A DNA stretch of 5,805 bases from an uncultured Oscillospiraceae bacterium (GCA_934636045.1 CAKTZP010000129.1:1-5805); one strand, 5' to 3'; counted from the stretch's first letter, positions 1-5,715 are shown. Notes: a model not told the origin generated them from the letters alone. Program-made: numbers and translations.

Positions 1-147
1 GCGTCCATCTCCCTCAAGCTCCCCGGCGGACTGGGACAGACCAACGAGAGCACCTGTCAGACCCTTCTGACCGCCCTGATGGTCTACTGCGTCCAGCTCC
101 ACGAGGAGTACCCTGAAAATATCATCGTCTTAGACATGGAGGTGTAA
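1..147 (+). CDS. prp: Ribosomal-processing cysteine protease Prp, C-terminal part (5' end off the window)
   Basis: Frame 1 is open from the first base to TAA at 145-147 and encodes 48 residues. The end ([19 protein letters not shown], then [15 protein letters not shown]) resembles the C-terminal helix and tail of Prp, which in other Firmicutes reads like LQTMLVSLQTIEEEYNENI. Prp is the cysteine protease that cuts the N-terminal extension from ribosomal protein L27, a step required for ribosome function in Firmicutes. The catalytic His and Cys lie in the missing N-terminal half, so activity cannot be judged here. The stop is 4 nt before the rpmA start, and the rpmA ribosome binding site (GGAGGT, 138-143) lies inside the last prp codons, so protease and substrate are probably translationally coupled. 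The identification rests on position next to rpmA as well as on the short similarity. Confidence 0.85.
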   Translation, partial: ASISLKLPGGLGQTNESTCQTLLTALMVYCVQLHEEYPENIIVLDMEV

Positions 148-151
148 TACC

Positions 152-436
152 ATGCTGAATATCGGACTGCAGTTCTTCGCCCATAAAAAGGGCGTGGGCT
201 CCACCCGCAACGGCCGCGATTCCAAGGCTAAGCGCCTGGGCGTGAAGCGGGGCGCCGGCCAGTTTGTCCTGGCCGGCAACGTGCTGGTGCGCCAGCGCGG
301 CACCCATATCCATCCCGGCGTCAACGTGGGCAGGGGCAGCGACGACACCCTGTTTGCCCTCAAGACCGGCAAGGTCAAGTTCGAGCGTCTGGGCAAGGAT
401 CGCAAGCAGTGCTCTGTCTACGCAGTCGAGCAATAA
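152..436 (+). CDS. rpmA: 50S ribosomal protein L27, with a cleavable N-terminal extension
   Basis: The 94-residue product is a full-length bacterial L27. Residues 1-9 (MLNIGLQFF) are the Firmicute-type extension. Residues 10-18 (AHKKGVGST) are the conserved mature N-terminus, which reaches toward the peptidyl-transferase centre of the 50S subunit. Known biology: Prp cuts after the Phe-Phe pair, which here predicts cleavage between F9 and A10. The remaining family features are present: [17 protein letters not shown], then the [17 protein letters not shown] core, then [13 protein letters not shown] near the end. The start is set by GGAGGT at 138-143, 8 nt upstream. The gene follows prp by 4 nt and is closed by a strong terminator. 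Its codon use (CTG, GGC, GTC, CGC) fits a highly expressed gene. Confidence 0.98.
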   Translation: MLNIGLQFFAHKKGVGSTRNGRDSKAKRLGVKRGAGQFVLAGNVLVRQRGTHIHPGVNVGRGSDDTLFALKTGKVKFERLGKDRKQCSVYAVEQ

Positions 437-448
437 GCAGCTATACGG

Positions 449-484
449 AATCCCGAACATAAGCCCTTATGTTCGGGGTTTTTT
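449..484 (+). terminator. Intrinsic terminator of the prp-rpmA transcript
   Basis: Arms 452-462 and 467-477 (CCCGAACATAA / TTATGTTCGGG) pair perfectly over 11 bp around a 4-nt loop. The stem can be extended at its base by a T-G pair and two A-T pairs, and six T residues follow at 479-484. It lies 12 nt after the rpmA stop. The form is textbook Rho-independent. No convincing promoter is visible between it and the acetyltransferase start 30 nt further on. Confidence 0.93.
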
Positions 485-514
485 ATCAAGTATCGTCGGT
501 GAAGGGAGGAAGCC

Positions 515-1042
515 ATGCGACAATATATCGAAACCGAGCGTCTGATTCTGCACCCAATCACGACGCAGGACGCCCCCGCTGTTTTCGTATGGTCGAGCGA
601 CCCTGAGGTCAACCGATATATGGCATATCCGCTACACAATAATGTTTCGGAAACGGAGGCATGGATTGCCACGCTCCGTCCGGAGGACTTGGAATTCGGT
701 TTTTACCGCAAGGAGGACGGTCTGCTTATCGGTACCGGCGGTGTCGGACCGTGTGGCGACGGGCTGCACCATCTCGGCTATAATCTGCGCCGTGATATGT
801 GGGGCAAGGGCTATGCTACCGAAGCTGCCAACGCCATGCTGCAATGGGCGCACCGCGAGCTTGGTATTTGCGATTTCGCCGTGGAACACGCGGTCGGGAA
901 CACCGCATCGGCAAATGTCATCCGCAAATGCGGCTTTCAATTCGTCCGCTACGGCACATACAACAAGCTCGACGGCAGCAAAACCTTCGACGCAGCCTTC
1001 TATGAGCTGCATCTGAAAGGAGATAACGATGTTTGTAGATAA
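515..1042 (+). CDS. GNAT-family N-acetyltransferase, RimJ/RimL-like
   Basis: The 175-residue protein starts with the typical Acetyltransf_3 opening (IETERLILHPITTQDAPAVF). It transfers acetyl from acetyl-CoA to an amine; the acceptor is not known. The acetyl-CoA pyrophosphate-binding motif A is RRDMWGKGYATEA (residues 92-104), followed by the helix AMLQWA. The motif B region NTASANVIRKCGF (129-141), with the usual Asn and the KCGF turn, is also intact. The length is normal for the family. The start is supported by AAGGGAGGA at 502-510. The last 14 nt overlap obgE in another frame, and the obgE ribosome binding site lies inside this gene, so translation of the two is likely coupled. Relatives include the RimJ/RimL ribosomal-protein acetyltransferases, so a ribosomal target fits the neighbourhood, but antibiotic or metabolite acetylation is equally open. 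Confidence 0.92.
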   Translation: MRQYIETERLILHPITTQDAPAVFVWSSDPEVNRYMAYPLHNNVSETEAWIATLRPEDLEFGFYRKEDGLLIGTGGVGPCGDGLHHLGYNLRRDMWGKGYATEAANAMLQWAHRELGICDFAVEHAVGNTASANVIRKCGFQFVRYGTYNKLDGSKTFDAAFYELHLKGDNDVCR

Positions 1043-2303
1043 AGTTAAAATTTACGTCAAGGCGGGTAACGGCGGCAATGGGGCGGTAGCGTTCCACCGT
1101 GAGAAATACGTTGCGGCGGGCGGTCCCGACGGCGGCGACGGCGGCAAGGGCGGCAACATTGTCCTGCGCGTCAATGACAATCTCTCCACGCTGATGGACT
1201 TCCGCTACAAGCGCAAGTATACCGCCTCGCCCGGTCAGGACGGGCAGGGTGGTCGATGCAGCGGCAAGCGCGGCGAGGATCTGGTCATTCAAATCCCGCG
1301 CGGCACGGTCGTTCGTGACGCGGAGACAAATGAGGTCATCAAGGATATGTCCGACGACGCCGACTTCATTCTCTGCAAGGGCGGTCGCGGCGGCTGGGGC
1401 AACAAGCACTTTGCCACGCCGACGCGTCAGGTTCCGCGCTTTGCCAAGGCAGGGCTCCCCGGCGAGGAGCATGAGGTCATTCTGGAATTAAAGCTGCTAG
1501 CGGATGTCGGCCTCGTCGGCTTCCCGAATGTCGGCAAGTCAACGTTGCTGTCCGTAACCTCCAACGCACGCCCGAAGATCGCCAATTACCACTTCACGAC
1601 CCTCTATCCGAATCTTGGCGTGATCTACGTCGACGAGGGCGTTTCCTTCGTCATGGCGGACATCCCCGGCATCATCGAAGGCGCTGCCGAGGGTGCTGGG
1701 CTTGGCCACGATTTCCTGCGCCACATTGACCGCTGCCGGTTGCTCGTGCATATTGTGGACGTGTCCGGCTGCGAGGATCGCGACCCGGTGGAGGATTTTG
1801 AGAAGATCAACGCCGAGCTGCGGGAATACTCCGCCGACCTCGCCGCCCGCCCGATGATCGTCGCGGCGAACAAGTGTGACCTCATCCCCGAGGGCAGCGA
1901 CAATCTGGAGCGGCTGCGCGACTATGTGACCGCGCACGGCTACGAATTCTACGAAATTTCCGCCGCCACGACGCAGGGAACGAAGCAGCTTATGCGGACG
2001 ATCGCCGGCAAGCTCCGCGAGCTGCCGCCGGTGACGGTCTATGCGCCGGAATATGTCAAGCTGTTGGCTGAGGCAGGGGAGGCGTCCGACCTCTCGATCG
2101 AGCACATAGACGACCTTTGGATCGTTTCCGGTAAATGGCTTCAGCAGCTCATCGGCGATATCAACTTCGCCGACTATGAGTCGCGGATGTACTTTGACCG
2201 CCAGCTGCGCAAGAGCGGCCTGTTCGAGCGCCTGGAAGAGATGGGCATCGAGGACGGCGACACGGTCAGCATCTATGACTTTGAATTTGATTATGAACGT
2301 TAA
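1029..2303 (+). CDS. obgE: Obg-family GTPase ObgE/CgtA with C-terminal OCT domain
   Basis: The 424-residue protein has the complete three-domain Obg layout. Residues 1-158 form the glycine-rich Obg fold (for example AGNGGNGAVAFHREKY and GGPDGGDGGKGG). Residues 159-335 form the GTPase domain, with G1 GFPNVGKST (164-172), G2 in FTTLYPNLG (189-197), G3 DIPG (211-214), G4 NKCD (281-284) and G5 SA (311-312). Residues from about 345 to 423 form the OCT domain (VSGKWLQQLI, RMYFDRQLRKSGLFERL, GDTVSIYDFEFDY). Obg proteins bind the 50S subunit, act in its late assembly, and link growth to the GTP/ppGpp state; they are usually essential. The start is set by AAAGGAGA at 1016-1023, 5 nt before ATG. It overlaps the upstream acetyltransferase and no separate promoter was seen. 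No key residue is missing. Confidence 0.98.
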   Translation: MFVDKVKIYVKAGNGGNGAVAFHREKYVAAGGPDGGDGGKGGNIVLRVNDNLSTLMDFRYKRKYTASPGQDGQGGRCSGKRGEDLVIQIPRGTVVRDAETNEVIKDMSDDADFILCKGGRGGWGNKHFATPTRQVPRFAKAGLPGEEHEVILELKLLADVGLVGFPNVGKSTLLSVTSNARPKIANYHFTTLYPNLGVIYVDEGVSFVMADIPGIIEGAAEGAGLGHDFLRHIDRCRLLVHIVDVSGCEDRDPVEDFEKINAELREYSADLAARPMIVAANKCDLIPEGSDNLERLRDYVTAHGYEFYEISAATTQGTKQLMRTIAGKLRELPPVTVYAPEYVKLLAEAGEASDLSIEHIDDLWIVSGKWLQQLIGDINFADYESRMYFDRQLRKSGLFERLEEMGIEDGDTVSIYDFEFDYER

Positions 2304-2338
2304 GGCAATTTTCAAATTGTTTCGACTTCGTTCATAAT
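2290..2338. repeat. Inverted repeat spanning the obgE stop codon
   Basis: ATTATGAACG (2290-2299) is exactly complementary to CGTTCATAAT (2329-2338), a 10-bp stem enclosing 29 nt. Inside it is a smaller hairpin, CAATTT (2306-2311) with AAATTG (2314-2319). A competing pairing, AATTTGA (2284-2290) with TCAAATT (2312-2318), excludes both. It may act as an mRNA 3'-end structure or a weak terminator for obgE (TTCTT follows), but AT-rich DNA produces such pairings by chance and the T-run is broken. Confidence 0.4.
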
Positions 2339-2410
2339 TTCTTCAAGATTTCCCGCTATACTCTCAAGTGTAAGGAACACCTCCTTGTTTCTTACGATCC
2401 ATCTTTTCAT
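2312..2410 (-). CDS. Possible small protein of 32 residues, unrecognised
   Basis: On the minus strand an ATG at 2410-2408 opens a frame of 32 codons ending in TGA at 2314-2312, convergent with obgE. The product has a basic start (MKRWIVRNKEV) and a leucine/isoleucine- and glutamate-rich remainder (FLTLESIAGNLEEIMNEVETI, in two parts FLTLESIAGN and LEEIMNEVETI) that could form one acidic amphipathic helix. No family is recognised. The region upstream on that strand is purine-rich (AAAGAGAGATAA before ATG), but this is only a poor Shine-Dalgarno site and no promoter is evident. Codons (AGA, ATA, GGA, AGT) differ from the GC-rich neighbours. It could easily be a chance frame in AT-rich intergenic DNA. 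Confidence 0.2.
   Translation of the reverse strand: MKRWIVRNKEVFLTLESIAGNLEEIMNEVETI
2370..2395. other. Hairpin with a CCTCCT loop
   Basis: GTAAGGAACA (2370-2379) pairs with TGTTTCTTAC (2386-2395) over 10 bp including one G-T pair, leaving the six-base loop CCTCCT (2380-2385). In a plus-strand transcript the loop would match the anti-Shine-Dalgarno sequence; in a minus-strand transcript it would show AGGAGG. No T-run follows on the plus strand, so it is not a terminator. Its role is unknown. Confidence 0.4.
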
Positions 2411-2448
2411 TTATCTCTCTTTATTTTTCTCTCTCATTTCTGTTGCGG

Positions 2449-2486
2449 ATTGCCGATCGCCCATCCCCTCGGGCGGTCGGCAATTT
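2449..2486 (+). terminator. Hairpin terminator between obgE and the MATE operon
   Basis: TTGCCGATCGCCC (2450-2462) pairs with GGGCGGTCGGCAA (2471-2483) over 13 bp with one T-G pair, around the 8-nt loop ATCCCCTC; A2449-T2484 adds a further pair. TTTGCGTTTTC follows, so the T-tract is interrupted. It is 146 nt after the obgE stop and 14 nt before the promoter of the next operon, which fits insulation of the two transcription units. The minus strand shows no T-run after the stem, so termination is expected on the plus strand only. Confidence 0.72.
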
Positions 2487-2499
2487 GCGTTTTCTTGGG

Positions 2500-2527
2500 T
2501 TGACTTCTGCAAAAAACCTGTTATAAT
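2500..2527 (+). promoter_or_regulatory. Sigma-A-type promoter for the MATE-pcp-MFS operon
   Basis: TTGACT at 2500-2505 (5 of 6 match to TTGACA) and TATAAT at 2522-2527 (perfect match) are separated by 16 nt that include an A-tract. Transcription would be expected to start around 2533-2535. It is the best promoter in the window and lies directly upstream of the MATE gene. It sits inside the longest possible reading frame of that gene (from ATG 2385), which argues against the long start. Confidence 0.88.
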
Positions 2528-2532
2528 CAGCA

Positions 2533-2556
2533 ATGCCCCCAGCTTTTGGGGGCTAA
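2533..2556 (+). CDS. Possible 7-codon leader peptide MPPAFGG within the hairpin
   Basis: ATG at 2533-2535 is followed by six codons and TAA at 2554-2556. The frame coincides almost exactly with the GC-rich hairpin. The ATG lies 5 nt after the -10 element, so if transcription starts at A2533 the message would be leaderless; there is no room for a ribosome binding site. Frames this short occur often by chance. What makes this one worth recording is its coincidence with the hairpin and with the predicted transcript start. Confidence 0.2.
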   Translation: MPPAFGG

Positions 2557-2561
2557 TTTTT
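2533..2561 (+). promoter_or_regulatory. Promoter-proximal hairpin with T-tract, possible attenuator of the MATE operon
   Basis: GCCCCCA (2535-2541) pairs with TGGGGGC (2547-2553) over 7 bp, five of them consecutive C-G pairs after the first, around the loop GCTTT. TAA and then five T residues (2557-2561) follow. The predicted transcription start is at or within two bases of the left arm, so the mRNA would begin with this hairpin. It has terminator-like form, though the T-tract is offset by 3 nt from the stem. It could be an attenuator, a 5' cap-like stabilising hairpin, or a second barrier against read-through from obgE. Confidence 0.6.
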
Positions 2562-2573
2562 GGAATTCGGAGC

Positions 2574-3962
2574 GTGAAAAATACGAAAAAGAATGCACTC
2601 GATATGACGCAGGGGCCGCTGGCGAAGCAGATTCTTGCGTTCAGCATTCCTTTGATGCTGACAAACCTATTGCAGGTGCTTTTTAATATGTCGGATATCG
2701 CCGTGCTCGGCCAGTTCGCCGGAGATAATCCCCTCGGCTCTGTCGGCTCAACGTCGACGCTGGTCTATCTGTTTACCGGCTTTCTGATCGGTCTCGGCAG
2801 CGGCGTCAACGTGCTGTGCGCCCGCTACTTTGGCGCGCGGGACGAGAAAAACCTCTCCGAAACAATCCATAGCTCCATCCTTGTCTGCCTTGCCATGGGC
2901 ATTTTTGTAATGATCGTAGGGGAGGCATTTTCCGGCGCATTCCTTCGGCTCTTGAACACAAAGGACGAGCTGATGGACGGCGCGAAGCTGTATATGGACA
3001 TCTATTTTCTCGGCGCACCGGCCGTAGCGCTGTATAACTACGGCAGCGGCGTTCTGAGCGCCGTGGGCGACACGCGGCGCCCGCTGGTCTATCTGGCCAT
3101 TTCCGGCGTGCTGAACATCGTGCTGAACATTATCTTTGTTGTGGTGTTCGGAATGGATGTAGACGGTGTTGCGATCGCGAGCGTGGTGTCGCAGTATCTT
3201 TCCATGGTGCTGATTTTCCTGCCGCTGACGCGCGGCATTGATATCTGCAAGCTCTCCTGGCGGAAGATCCGTCCCTATGCGTCGAAGATCAAAAGCACGC
3301 TTGCCCTCGGGCTGCCCGCCGGCCTGCAGCATGCTATTTTCGCCATTGCAAACCTCTTCATTCAGGCCGGTATCAACTCCTTTGATGCCAGCGTGGTCTC
3401 CGGCAACTCGGCTGCGTCCAATGTGGACTCGATCATCTACAACGTCGTCAACGCCTTCTATATGGCCGCAGCGAGCTTCGTCGGCCAGAATTACGGCGCA
3501 GGCAACAAAAAGCGTGTACGGCAGTCGTTCTGGATCTCTGTCGCGTTCGCATTCGGCACGGCGCTGGTGCTTGGCATTGTCGCAGCGCTGTTTGGCCGCA
3601 GCTTCCTGCGCATTTTCTCAGAATCCGACGCCGTAATCGACGCCGGAATGTATCGTGTGGTGATTCTCGGCTTGTCCTACTGCATCAGTGTGTTCATGGA
3701 TCTGCCGATTGCCGCCAGCCGCGGCCTTGGAAAGACGCTTGTCCCGACCGTCTGCGTCATCCTCGGCTCGTGCGTGTTCCGCGTGATCTGGCTTTACACC
3801 GTATTTGCGTGGTTTGGCACGCTGACGTCTCTCTACATGCTCTATGTCTTCTCGTGGGCGCTGACGTCGCTGGCCGAAACGCTGTATTTTATCCACTGCT
3901 ACCGCCACGCGTCGTTTGAGCACGCGGCGACGGCCGCCGTGGTGGAAGGAGCCGCATCATGA
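2574..3962 (+). CDS. MATE-family efflux transporter, DinF/NorM-like
   Basis: From GTG 2574 the protein has 462 residues, the usual MATE size, and about twelve hydrophobic segments. MATE proteins export drugs or metabolites in exchange for Na+ or H+ across the inner membrane. Visible family features are the DMTQGPLAKQILAFSIPL entry (10-27), an acidic residue in TM1 (D41 in FNMSDIAVLGQFAG), the GSGVNVLCARYFGARDE loop (75-91), GDTRRP (165-170), and the equivalent second-half loop FVGQNYGAGN (302-311). The frame is open back to ATG 2385. The extra 63 codons cross a terminator, a promoter and a hairpin and do not resemble MATE proteins, so I reject that start. GTG 2574 gives the expected VKNTKKNALDMTQG opening. 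Its ribosome binding site is poor, because GGAG at 2569-2572 is only 1 nt away. ATG 2604 is the alternative. The substrate is unknown. The stop overlaps the pcp start (ATGA). Confidence 0.93.
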   Translation: MKNTKKNALDMTQGPLAKQILAFSIPLMLTNLLQVLFNMSDIAVLGQFAGDNPLGSVGSTSTLVYLFTGFLIGLGSGVNVLCARYFGARDEKNLSETIHSSILVCLAMGIFVMIVGEAFSGAFLRLLNTKDELMDGAKLYMDIYFLGAPAVALYNYGSGVLSAVGDTRRPLVYLAISGVLNIVLNIIFVVVFGMDVDGVAIASVVSQYLSMVLIFLPLTRGIDICKLSWRKIRPYASKIKSTLALGLPAGLQHAIFAIANLFIQAGINSFDASVVSGNSAASNVDSIIYNVVNAFYMAAASFVGQNYGAGNKKRVRQSFWISVAFAFGTALVLGIVAALFGRSFLRIFSESDAVIDAGMYRVVILGLSYCISVFMDLPIAASRGLGKTLVPTVCVILGSCVFRVIWLYTVFAWFGTLTSLYMLYVFSWALTSLAETLYFIHCYRHASFEHAATAAVVEGAAS

Positions 3963-4543
3963 CCTATGAGAAGATCCTTTTGACCGCTTTTGAACCCTTT
4001 GACGCAACGGGCACGAACTCGAGCTTGGAGGTGCTGCACCGCCTCGCGCTGCCGTGGCTGAAAACCGCGGTGCTGCCGGTGTCCTATCGGCGCGCAGCGG
4101 AGGAGCTGGCGCGCCTGATGGATGCCGAGCACCCGGACTTCATCGTCTGCCTCGGGCAGGCGGGCGGGGAGCGCTCCGTGCGGTTGGAAAAGGTCGCCAT
4201 CAACTACACCCGCGCGGCAGTGGCCGACAATGACGGCGTGCTGCTGCGCAGCGGTGCCGTCCTTCCGGACGGGCCGGACGCAATCTTTACCAAGGCGCCG
4301 ATCGAGTCGCTGGTCGACCGTCTTTCCGCGACGCAGGCCGTCAAGCTGAGCCTGAGCGCGGGCAGCTACGTCTGCAATTCGACGTATTATACCGCACTGT
4401 CCCGCAACGACGGGCAGGCGCTGTTCGTGCATCTGCCGTACTGCACGGGGCAGGGCGAGCCCTCGGAGGACGTGGAGACCATGGCGCAGACGGTGCGTGA
4501 GCTCTTGTTGCTCCTGCACGAGGCAGGGGAGGACGCGCGATGA
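3959..4543 (+). CDS. pcp: Pyroglutamyl-peptidase I (peptidase family C15)
   Basis: The 194-residue cytoplasmic cysteine peptidase is predicted to remove N-terminal pyroglutamate (5-oxoproline) from peptides. The N-terminal signature ILLTAFEPF (6-14) carries the Phe residues that shape the pyroglutamate pocket in this family. The catalytic triad can be placed by motif: E77 in LEKVAIN (76-82), C139 in SAGSYVCN (133-140) and H158 in FVHLPY (156-161). GQAGG (66-70) and PDGPDAIFT (103-111) also match the family. It is somewhat shorter than the usual 200-215 residues; the region after the TAFEPF motif (DATGTNSSLEV instead of GGxxxNPSWE) is the most divergent. The start is set by AAGGAG at 3946-3951, 7 nt upstream. 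It overlaps the MATE stop and the next gene's start, both as ATGA, so the three genes are probably translated together. Confidence 0.95.
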   Translation: MTYEKILLTAFEPFDATGTNSSLEVLHRLALPWLKTAVLPVSYRRAAEELARLMDAEHPDFIVCLGQAGGERSVRLEKVAINYTRAAVADNDGVLLRSGAVLPDGPDAIFTKAPIESLVDRLSATQAVKLSLSAGSYVCNSTYYTALSRNDGQALFVHLPYCTGQGEPSEDVETMAQTVRELLLLLHEAGEDAR

Positions 4544-5715
4544 AGCAGCGCCGAAGCACCTTTGCGGTTCTGTTTGCCGCCGTTGTGATGATCGCCTTTG
4601 CCATGCGCGCGCCGACGGGCGGCGTGGGGCCGCTGATGCAGGACATCCGCGAAAGTCTCGGTTTGAGCGCCTTTGCCGCCGGCTTTTTGACCACGATCCC
4701 GCTGATTGCATTTGCCGTGACCTCGCCGCTGACGGGAAAGCTCGTGCAGTGGAAAAGCAGCTTTGCCATCGTGCTGGCCGCGCTGCTGCTGACCGTGCCG
4801 GGGCTGCTGCTGCGCTCCTATGGCGGAAAAGTCGGCCTCTTTGCCGGAACGGTACTGCTCGGGCTCGGTATCGGCGTTCTGAACGTGCTCATGCCCGCAC
4901 TCATTAGGCATTGTTTCCCGGATCGCATCGGCTTTATGATGGGCGTGTATTCCACGTCGATGGCCGGGTCGTCCGCGCTGATGTCGGGCACCTGCCAGAG
5001 CATCGCGCTGCACTTTGGCGGCTGGCAGATCAGCCTCGCTTCGCCGGTCATTTTCGCCCTTGCGGCGATCGTTCTGTGCAGCGTGACGCATCGCTATCTC
5101 GTCCTACCGCGACAGCAAGCCGGTGGCGCAAAATCGCGCCTTTTCACCGCAAAGCGGCTGGCGATCGCGATGTTCATGGGCTTGCAGGCCTTCATGTTCT
5201 TCTCAATGCTCACGTGGTTTCCGTCGATCGTGGAGCGCAACGGTGCGCTGCCGCTCGCTTCGGGAACGATGCTGCTCCTGCTTCAGCTCTGCTGCCTGCT
5301 GCCCTCGCTGGTGATGCCGATGATCTGCCAGCGGACGCGGCACAAGGGGCTGCTGGCCTGCGTCAGCACGCTTGGCTTTACGGTCGGCTTTGTTCTGCTG
5401 CTGGTGGGCAGTACCACGGCGCTGTTCTGCGCCACGGTGATCCTTGGCCTTGCCAACGGCGCAACGGTGAGCCTTGCGCTGACCTTCGTGGCCACGCAGG
5501 GCGTCGACCCGGTGGACACCGCGCGCGTTTCTGCCGTTTCGCAGTGCGTCGGCTATGCACTGTCCACCGTCGGCCCGTCGGGTCTTGGGTACCTGTATGA
5601 CGTCTTTCAGAGCTGGACGCCGACGCTTTGGTGCCTCATCGTCCTGTCCGTCGTGATGGCGCTGCTCGGCCTCGCCGCCGGCAGCAGCCACGAAAAAGCA
5701 CGGGCGGGCGCGTAA
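4540..5715 (+). CDS. Major facilitator transporter, CynX/NimT type
   Basis: The 391-residue membrane protein has about twelve hydrophobic segments and a positively charged central loop (around 185-206), as in the MFS fold. Group features are RAPTGGVGPLMQDI (23-36) after TM1, GLSAFAAGFLTTIPLIAFA (41-59) over TM2, FPDRIGFMMGVYSTSMAG (126-143), and the QAFMFFSMLTWFPSIV segment (216-231) that opens the second half, all like CynX, YeaN and NimT proteins. E. coli CynX was linked to cyanate and NimT to 2-nitroimidazole export, but no cyanase or carbonic anhydrase is present here, so the substrate is open. The start is set by GGGGAGG at 4526-4532, 7 nt before ATG, which overlaps the pcp stop. It ends the operon; no clear terminator follows within the window. 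Confidence 0.92.
   Translation: MKQRRSTFAVLFAAVVMIAFAMRAPTGGVGPLMQDIRESLGLSAFAAGFLTTIPLIAFAVTSPLTGKLVQWKSSFAIVLAALLLTVPGLLLRSYGGKVGLFAGTVLLGLGIGVLNVLMPALIRHCFPDRIGFMMGVYSTSMAGSSALMSGTCQSIALHFGGWQISLASPVIFALAAIVLCSVTHRYLVLPRQQAGGAKSRLFTAKRLAIAMFMGLQAFMFFSMLTWFPSIVERNGALPLASGTMLLLLQLCCLLPSLVMPMICQRTRHKGLLACVSTLGFTVGFVLLLVGSTTALFCATVILGLANGATVSLALTFVATQGVDPVDTARVSAVSQCVGYALSTVGPSGLGYLYDVFQSWTPTLWCLIVLSVVMALLGLAAGSSHEKARAGA

Noticed and set aside
418..447. TATACG at 442-447 as a promoter for the acetyltransferase-obgE unit
   Set aside because: No -35 match, and a transcript started there would meet the strong terminator at once.
1539..2315. Long minus-strand open frame (258 codons) opposite obgE, and a similar one (918-1472) opposite its start
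   Set aside because: They lie wholly opposite a well-identified conserved gene; GC-rich codon use leaves the antisense frames open. Their products are rich in Ala, Arg, Val and His and match no family I know.
2334..2362. Promoter-like TATACT at 2357-2362
   Set aside because: No acceptable -35 hexamer at 16-18 nt upstream, and no gene starts soon after it.
2385..2455. Signal-peptide or lipoprotein-like N-terminus (ending SLISVADC) on the MATE frame
   Set aside because: It is the translation of a T/C-rich tract upstream of the operon promoter and terminator, so it is not expected in the mRNA.
3899..5091. Minus-strand frames of 270 and 234 codons opposite pcp and the MFS gene
   Set aside because: Same GC-driven shadow effect. 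They cross the well-supported pcp and MFS genes, have no SD, and their products are low-complexity Arg/Ala/Gln-rich.
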